Positions 34,601 through 44,378 of a stretch of 64,000 nucleotides of DNA are shown here, piece by piece (the stretch's first letter is position 1; every line of letters starts with the position of its first letter). Below the pieces are notes generated by a model that saw only the letters and a program-made list of their open reading frames with translations, was not told the origin of the DNA and made no database searches. The stretch is from Tridacna crocea (Eukaryota > Mollusca > Bivalvia > Cardiida > Cardiidae), in assembly GCA_943736015.1 (NCBI GenBank), contig OX031072.1, forward strand, positions 12,241,501-12,305,500, in the 5' to 3' direction. Both the position numbers and the translations under genes were made by a program.

Positions 34601-37600
34601 TGAAAGAGTAACTGCTTTTACGGTGGTTTTGATATATATCTTTTGGGCATATTATCCAATCAAATCACAAGAAATTTCTTTGTGGTATAATAATGTGGTA
34701 CGTGTTGTGTCAATAGGCAATGTTCATGTGAACAGCTCATGGGAAAAGGGTACTATTTTCTGGGGTATCAGTCACTTCATAGTAACACTTTTTTTCAGAT
34801 TGTGTTAGCAATACCATTTTTAATTGAAAATCCAGTCGGCTACATAGTTATGTCCTTTAACTTGGGACGGCAATTCTTCTATAAATGGACAGTTAATTGG
34901 CGTCTGCTACCAGAAGAGATTTTCTTAAACCGTCAATTCCAGTTGTGCCTGTTACTGCTGCATGTTACCATATTACTTGTTTTCATTTTCATGAAGTGGA
35001 AAAGGTAAGAATTATTTTATTGAAAGTTTCATACAAGAAGGGGTTTTATCATTGCAAAATTAGAAAAAGCATTTTTGGAAAAAATTTAATAGCTGTAAAA
35101 ACATTTATGGTAAATTTTCAAATAATGTGGTACTTATCTAACCTTGTGGGTGAAAGTTGGTAAAAGATAGCAATTTGTGCTACCTTTTCAAAGACAGAAC
35201 TGTCCATGCTGAGTATATGAATGAGCCTTGTCTGTATGTCTGTCTGCAACAGTTCTGGTTGAGTCAATTATCATTGTGCCCTTTTTTTTTTAATGTAGAA
35301 ATTACATCCAAGGTACGCTTGTGCCTGAAATGTTCTTGTTCTCACATGTAGCCACAGCAAGTGTATGTGCTTCTTGAGAAGAAAGATTGTCTAAGGTATA
35401 CAATAAAATGTTTTGGTTACAAGTAGGCTTTGATCAAACCTTACAGTAGATCTGAACTGTAGATCTCAAGATTTACTTGATTGTAGATCTATGATAAAGC
35501 AAATTCTATTATGTTTCCATGTAGTTATTTACTTTTTGCAGAGAAAGCCTTTATGATATAACTTACTTTTGCAAATTTCTTTTTTCAGATTTTTACCCCA
35601 ATTCAACCTTGGGAACTTCCGACGGCCTAGTATTCATCTTACTCCAAATCATATCCTTTTGTGAAAAAAAGGGTCTGGTTACAAAGATAAACTACAGCCT
35701 TAGATTGTCTCATAGATAAAACAAAGATAGCATAATTATGTTCTTCTTGTTGAACTGAAATAGGACAACAAATTTTTGTTGACTTTCTGCATGTGCAGAT
35801 CAAGATCAAGAATGCTCAAACTTTGCATCTCGAACTTTGTTCTACTATTCACTTTCCCACGACATTCTATACAAAAACAAACATGATTTTCTACTCATCA
35901 GGGTTTTGAAATATACTAAACAAAAGAACTTTGCTCTAAAATGAAGATGTAAGCTGGGTTTTGTAGCTTTATGAGGATTAATACGAACTGCTTTTGACTT
36001 TTTTTTCTGGTCTCCATGATACAAATGAAATAAGGTTGAAAACTGTCAAACACCTTCCAAACGAATAAATCCTTAATTCAACTTACAGATTTTACTTCCC
36101 CTGTTCACAGCCAATTTTATAGGAATGTGTTTCAGTAGATCATTGCATTATCAGTTTTATGTGTGGTATTTCCATGCCCTGCACTACCTGCTGTGGTCAA
36201 CAAACCTACCTAATGTGGTCAGGTAAGAGCTATGTTTTTATATTTGAGCCTTTTCCAAACATTCCTCGCTGAGCTCTGGTAGCTCAGTTGGTAGTGTACA
36301 AGCCTTGAGAACAGGGTGTTGCTGGTTTGATTCTCAGCTCTATCACAGCCAGAAAGAAATTGGCCAAGCCTGGAATCAAACCAGTGACACCCTGTTCTCA
36401 AGTCGTTTATATCCCTTGCCAAGCCCCTCAGGACTTGAGAACAGGGGGTGGCTGGTTTGATTCCTGGCTCAGCCATTTTCTTTCTGAGGATTGATTAGAG
36501 TCATTTAGACAAGAATCATTCCTCACTCAATGCTGACGGATTAAAATTGTCTCGATTTATGATATCTGTCTCTGAAAGGGTAGAAAAAGTTGTGGGAAAA
36601 GGAGACAGTGCTGGTTACCAGACAATGCTGGTTACCAGCATTGTCTCCTTTTCCCACAAGGTTTTCAAAAGCTTTCCTTCCCAGGGTCATGAAAACTTGG
36701 GCTTGTTTTCTTAAGAGTAAAGCATCAGAATACTGCCTGTATTCAAGTGACATAGATTTAGCTACCAGAGAATTTATGATTGTTTCATTTTAGTTCTGGA
36801 TTCTTAACCCTTTACCAAAGAACTGCTGATTACGACCCTGAGATAGAAGCCTTTTGAAAACATTGTAGAAAAAGGAGAAAATGCTGGTAACCAGCATTTT
36901 CTCCTTTTCTTACAGTTTTCTACAGTGCTTGAAAAAATTCCAATTTTTAAGTCGGGTTTATTTTGTCGTCTGTAAGTGCTTTCAATTTGGACCAGTCTAA
37001 AATTTTGTCATTTTGTAAACAGTTAAAGAAAATTCTGTTGTATTGTAATAGCCATGTTGTTGTTGTTCTATCACAGTTGTGCCAAATCCCTGACATTTCC
37101 TTATATCTCTCTTAACCCTTTACCAAACAACATAATGAAAGACTAGTCCAAATTGGAAGCATTTGCAGGCGACAAAATTAATGTGACTCTAAAATTGAAA
37201 TTGTTTTGGGAAGCTTAGAAAGCATTGTGGGAAAAGGAGAAAATGTAGGTTTTCCCACAATGTTTTGAGAAGGCCTCATTTTGAGGGTCGTGAAAGCAAG
37301 GGATTGTTTTGTAAAGGGTTAGATATCTACTACTAGGCCAGATAACTTTTAACATAACTTATCTCCCTTCTTTATCAAAATGTTTTTTCTGAAAAATTAC
37401 ACACACCACAAAGTTAGCAGTTCCATGTAATGCTCTAAAATTCATCTTTTTTTTTAAATTTTGTTTCAGAATACTTGTCCTGGGTGTGATAGAGCTTTGT
37501 TGGAATACGTATCCATCAACTGTTTTAAGTAGTTCCATGTTACATGTCTGTCACTTTGTTATGTTAGTCGGACTCTGGTACTGTCCAGATTACACTCCAC

Positions 37601-37635
37601 TTAGGAAAAAGATTGAGGCAAAGAAAATACACTGA
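28621..37635 (+). CDS. ALG3: Dol-P-Man:Man5GlcNAc2-PP-Dol alpha-1,3-mannosyltransferase (ALG3)
   Basis: Coding exons: 28621-28783, 29152-29251, 31003-31150, 32028-32188, 33329-33449, 34799-35004, 35589-35650, 36087-36222 and 37470-37635. This gives 420 aa. ALG3 adds the first lumenal alpha-1,3 mannose to the lipid-linked N-glycan precursor in the ER membrane. The sequence keeps the lumenal-loop block YTEIDW...[12 protein letters not shown] and [16 protein letters not shown]. It also keeps [56 protein letters not shown] and WNTYPST, spread over many hydrophobic segments. It ends KKIH, a KKXX dilysine ER-retrieval signal. Eight exons join by GT-AG introns. The intron inside codon 321 is AT-AC (35651-36086) and is needed to restore TPNQI. 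The ATG lies in a YY1/TISU-like element. Confidence 0.95.
28837..28876. repeat. GT/G-rich tract just after ALG3 exon 1
   Basis: Alternating GT followed by several G runs of four or more, about 55-95 bases after the exon 1 donor. The sense strand could form a G-quadruplex in the pre-mRNA. Confidence 0.7.
28990..29131. mobile_element. TTAA-ended element with short tandem repeats inside, 20 bp before ALG3 exon 2
   Basis: It starts TTAACCCTCTTCCAAAC and ends GTGGTAAAGAGTTAA like the MITE family. The interior is a degenerate tandem array of ACCGAATTACACCTGA-like units in place of the hairpin. The end lies 20 bases before the exon 2 acceptor junction. Confidence 0.55.
30016..30208 (-). mobile_element. 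TTAA-family MITE, ALG3 intron 2
   Basis: Left end TTAATTCTTTGCCAAAC; right part GCTTTCAATTTGGAGTTAA is shortened. The hairpin is imperfect. Further decayed copies follow at about 30300-30460. Confidence 0.7.
30478..30929. mobile_element. Two TTAA-family MITEs, ALG3 intron 2
   Basis: An inverted copy (30478-30700) ends GGTAAATAGTTAA. A diverged direct copy (30720-30929) starts TTAACCCTTACTACATTG and ends GGTAAAGGGTTAA about 75 bases before exon 3. Confidence 0.75.
32972..33147 (-). mobile_element. TTAA-family MITE lacking half of its hairpin, ALG3 intron 4
   Basis: Bounded by TTAACCTTTAACCAAAC and GGTAAAGAGTTAA. The right arm of the palindrome is deleted after GCTGGTAA. Confidence 0.8.
33660..34700. 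repeat. Two tandem copies of a ~500-bp dispersed element, ALG3 intron 5
   Basis: Each copy starts near TTAGTTGTACGGTCAGGTG or TTAGTTGTAAAGTCAGATGG. Each carries an inverted pair GGGGACTTGGAAACTTGTTCA / TGAACAAGTTTCCAAGTCCCC about 100 bp apart, then shared downstream sequence. Each ends near AGAAATTTCTTTGCAGTATAAT. A third copy is at 53590-54075 in YEATS4. It is probably a non-autonomous DNA transposon whose edges I cannot fix. Confidence 0.65.
35651..36086 (+). other. U12-type AT-AC intron of ALG3
   Basis: The intron starts ATATCCTTTT, matching the minor-spliceosome donor consensus ATATCCTT. It ends TTCAACTTAC. TCCTTAAT at 36070-36077 matches the U12 branch site, with the branch A about 10 bases from the 3' end. 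Splicing here joins AATC to AGATT and restores TPNQI as in other ALG3 proteins. The next plausible GT-AG alternative shifts the frame. Confidence 0.9.
36264..36540 (+). mobile_element. tRNA-derived SINE with a partly inverted duplicate, ALG3 intron 8
   Basis: A-box-like GGTAGCTCAGTTGGTAG and B-box-like GGTTTGATTCTC appear on the plus strand. They are followed by an inverted piece (GGAATCAAACCAGTGACACC) and then another direct piece (GGTTTGATTCCTGGC). It looks like SINE copies inserted into or rearranged with each other. Confidence 0.65.
36804..37026 (-). mobile_element. TTAA palindromic MITE, ALG3 intron 8
   Basis: TTAACCCTTTACCAAAG to TTTGTAAACAGTTAA. The hairpin core is intact over about 24 bp per arm. 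A damaged direct copy lies just upstream (36576-36722); its loop is duplicated and its stem reads GGAGACAGTGCTGG...GCATTGTCTCC. Confidence 0.85.
37112..37321 (+). mobile_element. TTAA-family MITE with deleted hairpin tip, ALG3 intron 8
   Basis: Left end TTAACCCTTTACCAAAC, right end TTGTAAAGGGTTAG. The tip of the palindrome between AAATGTAGG and TTTTCCCAC is gone. Confidence 0.82.
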
Positions 37636-37725
37636 GAAAAGTTTTGTATTTGGAGTAGCTTAACCCTTTCCCAAACAACAAATTTTAGACTCTTCCAAAC
37701 TCAATGAGTTTGCAGACGACAATTC

Positions 37726-40272
37726 CAAAGGATGTGGGTAAACTTATGAAGAAAAAAGACCCCTCGAGAACACACATGAAATTTATATGAAAGAATACTA
37801 CACATGTCTAGTTTATCCATCCGAAGTATTTAAGAAATTGACAGAGTCCAAAGGGGCGTTTCAGAGCTCTAAAGTATGGAGGGCTGGATGGGTCATAATT
37901 GTATATATGATTTTGCTCTATCAATTGGATCTGATTTCTTTGTGAATTCTATGAGAAAATGTTTGAATATCCCAGAAACAATTACAATGAACCATTTTGA
38001 AGTGAAAAAATATTAACATGTTGCGACAAACATTGTTAAAATCTCCTTTGTTTGAGCTGTACAAAGACCCAAGTCTTTCGAACATGCATTTACGATTTTG
38101 AGACAAAGAATTCCAACAAAATGAACAAATTAATATTTTCTTTTGAAAATTAGGTCTGCTACATCATTTTGATATCCTATAGAATGTTAAAAGGATGTAT
38201 GGTGTATTGTTTAGAGAATAATTCAATTTTTGATTGACTGTGATTCATGATTATGAATATTTTTAAAAGGACTCTCTTTCATTTTCATCGTCATTTTCAA
38301 GTTCAGATTCAGTCCAATGATCTATCTGCACTGCGTCATCAACATGATTGAAAAATTCCTTTGATATTATGGGCTTTTGAGATTGATGTCGGTAATATGA
38401 TAGGTGTCATATCACAGATGCAATATGAGCACAACATGTGACAACTCTTGTCCGGGCTTTACATGTACAATAAAATGAAATATTGGAGTAATTCCAGCAA
38501 TATACTCTTTCCACAAACTGAAGCTTTGAAGATGTGTGCCTGGACTGGATTTTGGCCCTAATCAAACCTTGGTGTTCCCTGTGAACTAGAATCTTATAAT
38601 CACCCTCATCATCTACGTGCTCTGTCATGTACGATTGAGTAGTTTTATTTAGTATACTCCTAAAGTTTAAATCTCGTAAATCAATAATATTAAGCTTTGG
38701 GAAATCTTGTAGTTCACTTTCATCAATATCTTTCCAAATGCCTCTTTCTTTTGTCCAGTTTTTTGGACTGTACTCTTTGCTGCAAAGGATTTTCTGCTCA
38801 GATTACAAAACATGTTTTTTGAAACAATGTTGAAAACATAAAGAATTGGTTTCAAGATGACAGTGTCATGGTAGTTTACAAGGGCTATTGTGATTGTCTC
38901 GAGTTTTTAGCAGAACTTGGAATAAAAGCCGAAATGCCCTACTTTCTGCCAAAAGGCAAGAAGCAACACACTACTTGAGAAGGGAATGAATCGAGGTATG
39001 TCACGAAGGTAAGGTGGGTGATTGAAAGTGCCAATGGGAGAAAACAGTGGAAAGCTCTCAGTAACAGGTTGCAAAATGTACTCATTCCCAGCGTTAGAGA
39101 TTTTGTTCATATTGTCTGCACCCTGTGCAATGCTTTCCGCCCACCATTGGCTTCTAGCTCAAACACTGATCAAGTAGTTGCTGAAAGAATGTTGACTCTT
39201 TGCAGCAAAGAAAATCCTTTGCATTAAAGAGTACAGTCCGAAAAGATGGACAAAAGGAGAGTCATTTGGAAAAATATTGATGAAAGTGAACTACAAGATT
39301 TCCCAAAGCTTAATACCGGTATTACTGAATTACAAGATTTAACTTTTGGAGTATACCAAATAAAACTAGCTCAATCGTACATGACAGAGCACTTAGATGA
39401 TGAGGGTGATTATAAGATTCTAGTTCACAGGGAACACCAAGGTTTGATTAAGGCCAAAATCCAGTCCAGGCACACATCGTCAAAGCTTCTCAGTTTGTGA
39501 ATAGAGTATATTTTTGGAATTACACCAATATTTCATTGGTATTGTACATGTAAAGGTGGAGCAAGTGTTGTCGGATGTTGTGCCCATAGTGCATCTGTGA
39601 TATGGTACCTATCATATTACCGAATTCAATGTCAAAAGCCCATAATATCAAAGGAATTTTTCAATCATGTTGATGACGCAGTGCAGATAGACCGTTGGAC
39701 TGATTCTGTACTTGAAAATGAAGATGAAAATGAATAAAGATAGTCCTTTTAAAAGTATTCATAATCATGAATCACAGTCAATCAAAATTGAATTATTCTC
39801 TAAACAATACACTACACATCCTTTTAACATTCTATAGGATATCAAATTGATGTAGCAGACCTAATTTTCAAAAGAAAATAGTCTATTAATTTGTTCATTT
39901 TGTTGGAATTCTTTGTCTCAAAATCGTAAATGAATGTTCGAAAGACTTGGGTGTTTATTTTAACAATGTTTGTCGCAATATGTTAATATTTTTTCACTTC
40001 AAAATGATTCATTGTAATTGTTTCTGGGATATTCAAACATTTTCTCGTAGAATTCACAAAGAAATCGGATCCAATTGATAGAGCAAAATCATATATACAA
40101 TTATGACCCATCCAGCCCTCCATACTTTAGAGCTCTGAAACGCCCCTTTGGACTCTGTTAATTTCTTAAATATTTCAGATGGATAAAGTAGACATGTGTA
40201 GCATTCTTTCATATAAATTGCATGTGTGTTCTCGAGGGGTCTTTTTCTTCATAAGTTTACCCACATCCTTTG
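37726..40272. mobile_element. Foldback transposon with long inverted arms and DDE-transposase remnants
   Basis: The ends are CAAAGGATGTGGGTAAAC (37726) and its complement (ending 40272). Arms of about 1.05 kb (37726 to about 38800, and about 39220 to 40272) are imperfect inverted copies around a spacer of about 0.4 kb. Both arms carry the decayed C-terminal region of the encoded protein, with a SWIM-like CxC...CxH pattern (YCTCKARTRVVTCCAHIASV on the minus strand of the left arm). The spacer holds the end of a DDE-type transposase. All frames have stops or gaps. Confidence 0.82.
38850..39226 (+). pseudogene. DDE-superfamily transposase C-terminal remnant
   Basis: The plus strand reads LEFLAELGIKAEMPYFLPKG, a stop, then SRYVTKVRWVIESANGRKQW, IPSVRDFVHIVCTLCNAF, and a tail. 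This is the pattern around the last acidic residue of DDE_Tnp_4-like transposases (R+..E..NGR.KQW). A stop after HTT and the missing N-terminus make it dead. The exact superfamily is uncertain. Confidence 0.65.
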
Positions 40273-42090
40273 ATAAAAATGGCAGAAAGTTCTCCAAATG
40301 GGTAGAAAATACTGTGGGAAAAGGAGAAATTGCTCGTTATGAGCAATTTCTCCTTTTCCCAAAGTGTTTTCAAAAGACTTGTACTGCAGACACGTAAAAA
40401 CAAGGGCTTGTTTGGGAAAGGGTTAAGATGAAAACCTGTGAAAACCAGTTAATCCAGTACCAGACAATCCCATATTTTAATGACCCTTCAAAAGAAGGCT
40501 TTGGAAAAATTGTGGAAAAAGGAGGAAATGCTGGTAACCAGCATTTTCTCCTTCCCACAATATTTTCTATCATTTTAGAGACCAATTTGAGCAACCTTTT
40601 ATTTGTGTCCATATTTTAATTAATTTTGGTTCAGTCTAAAATTTTGTTGTTTGGTAGAGTTATTTCCCTTGCAAAAACGTTTTTTATTATTTTTATCTAA
40701 AATGATGTTTTAGGTTAACATTATTTTTCTACACGCACTTGTGCAAAGCACATGTTTTAGTATCACAGATAATTTTATCTTTATTTTTACTTAAACTCTT
40801 TACCATTTGATTAATATTAGATGTAAAGGTATCCACCCTTAAAGGCATTGGAGACAAAAAATTAAAAAGTTGCCTACTCTATGAGATTTGTCAATAAAAG
40901 ACTAGAAAACACTGTTGCAAACAGGGGAGAAGCTAGTCATTTTTTTTTCCCGTAGTTATTTCCATGGTTGTAAATACAGATAATTTTTCCTTTCCTTCTG
41001 AAGAATGTCCTTTGAGGAATTTGTAATATTTTATGGTACCAGTAGTTCAAAACTTGGTCTGTGCAGTGTATGTGGATAAAAAAGTTTTGCTCTAAGTTTC
41101 ATTTTATCATCCAGAACTGTACTATTTTGAATTTCTTTCAAGTATTTTCCAGTTACTGTCCTATAATTATTGATCCTTTATCTACTATATCAATTAAATC
41201 TGAACTTTTGATTGATAGCAATATTCTATTATAACAATCTTTTATCCATCAACGCTTTATCAAACATTAATATATTTTAATAACTTGTGGAAAAATACTT
41301 TATAAAATGTTAAGTAAAAAGGAGAAAATGCTGGTAGGCAGTATTTTCTCCTTTTCAACATTTTTTCCTACAATGTCAGAGCCAAATGTCATAACCTCAG
41401 ACACTTTACTTGCAAAGGTTTTCAGTTTAGAGAAATAAATTTTGTCATTTAAGCTTTGAAATAGATACCTTGTCTACTTGCTGGGCTTGTTTTTGTATTC
41501 AATTCCTTTTCATCAAATTTTTTGTCCCTTTAACCAAACAATAAAACTTTAGACTTGTCTGAATTGAAAGCTTTTCAAGACTAAAAAGTTATTGTGGCCC
41601 AGATTACCAGCAAGGCAAGAAAACATTGTGGGGAAGAAAAAGCATGCTGGTTATCAGCATTTTCTCTTTTTGCCACAGTGTTTTCAGAAGCGTTCTTCTT
41701 TAGGGCCTCACAGCATGAATTTGTGCAGTGAAGGTTGAACTTTTAACTGTGCTACTATATTTTTCTCAATTTCTGATTCAAAATATGGAAAGTGATTCCA
41801 TTAAAAGAGCATTTGCTTTTTAGAAGCTATTGCTTCTTCAGGTTCAGTTTCTTTTTCTTAGTGCAATTTTTGCCGTAAAAACAGCCTGTATGATGAATGG
41901 TTTAGGTGAAAAAATCAGCCATATTTGCCATATTTATCGACCCAGTTACACAAAGTTGTCTGTAGATGCAAATTATTTATTGTATTTTAGGGAATAAAAG
42001 TTAAAAACTTATTGCATGCACTTTTCCTTTTTTCTACAATGTAAATTCTTATCAAGCTGTGTATTATGTATTGTGTGGCTTGCAACACGG

Positions 42091-42308
42091 GAAAAGGGTA
42101 TTTGGACATTTGTGTAAAGTGTCGTCTCGGATCAGCCTGCGCAATCTGAGACAGCACTTCACAACTAAATTAGATATTGTTCTTCAGTAGACTAGCATGA
42201 AACAGAAAATTGCCTAAAAACAGAAAGTGTTGTTTCGGATTAGCCTGCATGGACTGTGCTGGCTGATCCGAAACGACACTTTATGCAATTGTCCAAATGC
42301 CCCTTTTC
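42091..42308. mobile_element. Palindromic MITE with 'GAAAAGGG' ends
   Basis: GAAAAGGGTATTTGGAC at the left mirrors GTCCAAATGCCCCTTTTC at the right. Inner arms also pair (GTGTCGTCTCGGATCAGCC with GGCTGATCCGAAACGACAC). No clear target duplication is visible. Confidence 0.8.
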
Positions 42309-43239
42309 ACATATTATAGGCAGTGTGGTAAAGGATTTAGTACATCATCATGAGCAATACCTCATTTTGCCACAATGATTTGAATTCAAGAGTGGTCTAA
42401 TGCAAGACACAAAAAGATATCTACCAGAGATCATGAGAAAATAGGGCATTGAAAGAAGCCTGTACAATAAAATTATAAGTAACGGAAAAAGAATAAACAA
42501 ACAACAGCATGTAGAAATCCATGTTTGATTTTTCATCACAAAAATGCAAAGATAAAATTGTATCAAGGTAAACAAACATAACAAGAACGTAACAACAATA
42601 TTTCAATTCATCAAATAGTCACAAAGGTCAGTGCCTTGCCAAAACTAGGCTCTTGTAAGTCATTTTCAAATACATGTATACTAACAGAGCTCCAGATAAG
42701 AGGGAGTGATAACATTTTAAATCTGATACTTCTCTTCCAAACCCTATGTTAAGGGTACTCATTAGAATTGTCTGGATGAGAGGAAAATTATTAACATTTT
42801 CAATTATGAAATCAAACTCACTCCCTCTATCTGGAGTTCTGTGCTAATACACATCTAATTTGGGCATTCTGGGTACAGAACCTGACTAGTTTCCTACATG
42901 ACAACTGTTACTTTGAATTTCAAATTAAAATAAACATTTCGTCAATAAAAAACAACATGGTGTGATTCATTACGCTATGATGGGCTAGCATGTATCCCAT
43001 GCAATGGCCATTTATGAAAACAGCCCCAAACAGGCTTTGGTAATAGCTTTGGTGTAAGCCTTACTTTACACAAGCGTATTGGATCAGTGATCTGTCATAG
43101 CAGACAGGTTCAATCTTCATAGAATACGACATGCAGACAATGCACTTTTCCAAGCTTAACACCATTTTTAGACTATATATACATGTATGAGGACTTGCGG
43201 AGCAGGCCAATCAATTAGATTTTTGTTTCAAAAAGTCTT

Positions 43240-43755
43240 AGGAACAAAGTCCGTATCAAAGAAACAAATGGTAGAAATAAGAGACCGGGCGGGATTCGAA
43301 CCCAGACAAAATGGCAATACCTAACCACTCAGCCAAAGAGATATCACCCTGACGCAGTAGTCGGGTATTGTATTTGAATTGGGACGAAGCGAAGCCATGC
43401 ATGAAGGAATGGTCTCCCGTAACACACCTCCTCTTAAAGTCATCATTTATTGATGACTCAAAGCCTTATTTGGCAGGAAGTCTGTTTTTGGACAACAAAT
43501 GGGATTATTGGCTCAATGGCCAATCCCGGACAAGCCCCCATCTTCGAACAAAGTCCTTAACAAAGAAACAAATGAATAAATGCACGGCAGAAATAAGGTA
43601 CCAGGCGGGTTTCCAACCCCAGCAGAACTCCCGGACAAAAGGCTAACACCTTAACCACTGAGCCAAAGAGATATCTCACTGACGGAGTAGTCAGGTATTG
43701 TATTTTAATTGGGACGAAGCCATGCAGGAAGGAGTGGTCTCCCATAACAAAAGGT
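43240..43755 (-). mobile_element. Duplicated tRNA-like SINE block
   Basis: Two units about 305 bp apart share AACAAAGTCC...AAAGAAACAAATG, a tRNA-like part on the minus strand and AGTCGGGTATTGTATT...GGGACGAAG. In the first unit (about 43280-43345) the tRNA-like part keeps an intact B-box, GGTTCGAATCCC, and an A-box-like TGGCTGAGTGG. The second unit's B-box is damaged (TTCCAACC). Confidence 0.7.
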
Positions 43756-44154
43756 CAAAAACATTTAGCGAAGAGGAGAAAGTTCTGGTGAGTGGTAAAT
43801 GTATTTTCTCCTTTGTCCTTAATATTTTCAAAAGCCTTCTTTCTAATTTGTAAAATTTGATTGTTTTGTTTTGTAAAGAAGTTTTTAAGTCCCATGTGAC
43901 CAACACCACGAGCTGGAATTCATCTTTAGATTAAACCTTTGCCAAACAACCCTCAGTTATAACCAACCTGGTGTTTTTGAAAAATATTATGGGTAAAGGA
44001 TAAAATGCTGGTAACCAGCATTTTCTTCTTTACCTGCAATATTTTCAGTCTTGTTCAAGACAAATCCATCATTTGAGCCATTTATTTATTGTTTACAATT
44101 GACTTCAAAAATAGACAAGCCTTAAATTTTTTCACCATGTACGCCATCACCGTT

Positions 44155-44374
44155 ACAATGCCGTCCTCGGTTTTAATAAGCCTGAAAAAGTAGGCTTTTG
44201 AATACATTGTGGGAAAATGAGAAAATGCTGGGAACCAGCATTTTCTCCTTTTCCCACAATGTTTTCTTTTGCATCACTGAGAGAATATATCATTTTGTAC
44301 TTCATTTAATTTGTTAGCTGCAAATGCTTTCAATTTGGTACAGTCAAAATTCTGTCGTTTGGTTAGGAGTTTGA
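44155..44374 (-). mobile_element. TTAA-family MITE ending 4 bp from the ankyrin/SOCS stop codon
   Basis: The hairpin (GTGGGAAAATGAGAAAATGC ... ) is nearly complete. The right end GGTTAGGAGTTTGA stops at 44374; the minus-strand stop codon occupies 44381-44379. The MITE therefore supplies the start of the 3' UTR. Confidence 0.8.
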
Positions 44375-44378
44375 CAAA

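Larger units (their letters stand above)
37661..40426 (+). mobile_element. TTAA MITE split by a foldback transposon
   Basis: The left half (37661-37725: TTAACCCTTTCCCAAAC ... GCAGACGAC) and the matching right half (about 40273-40426, with hairpin GGAGAAATTGCTC/GAGCAATTTCTCC, ending GGGAAAGGGTTAA) belong to one MITE. The element at 37726-40272 lies between them. Confidence 0.8.
37636..44378. other. Gene-free interval between the convergent ALG3 and ankyrin/SOCS genes
   Basis: It holds the foldback transposon with its host MITE (37661-40426), further MITE traces (40450-40661, about 41290-41400, 41529-41730, 43935-44130, 44155-44374), a 218-bp palindromic MITE (42091-42308) and a duplicated tRNA-like block (43240-43755). 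No cellular gene is supported. Confidence 0.6.

Noticed and set aside
35651-36110. A GT-AG intron in ALG3 starting at GTGAAA (35661) and ending at TTACAG or TTCACAG.
   Set aside because: Every such combination I tried breaks the frame or loses the conserved TPNQI...LFTANFIG residues, while the AT-AC choice is exact and has U12 signals.
43280-43345. A tRNA gene on the minus strand with good A- and B-box sequence.
   Set aside because: The acceptor stem does not pair as a real tRNA should and the unit is part of a duplicated dispersed block. It is better read as a SINE head.
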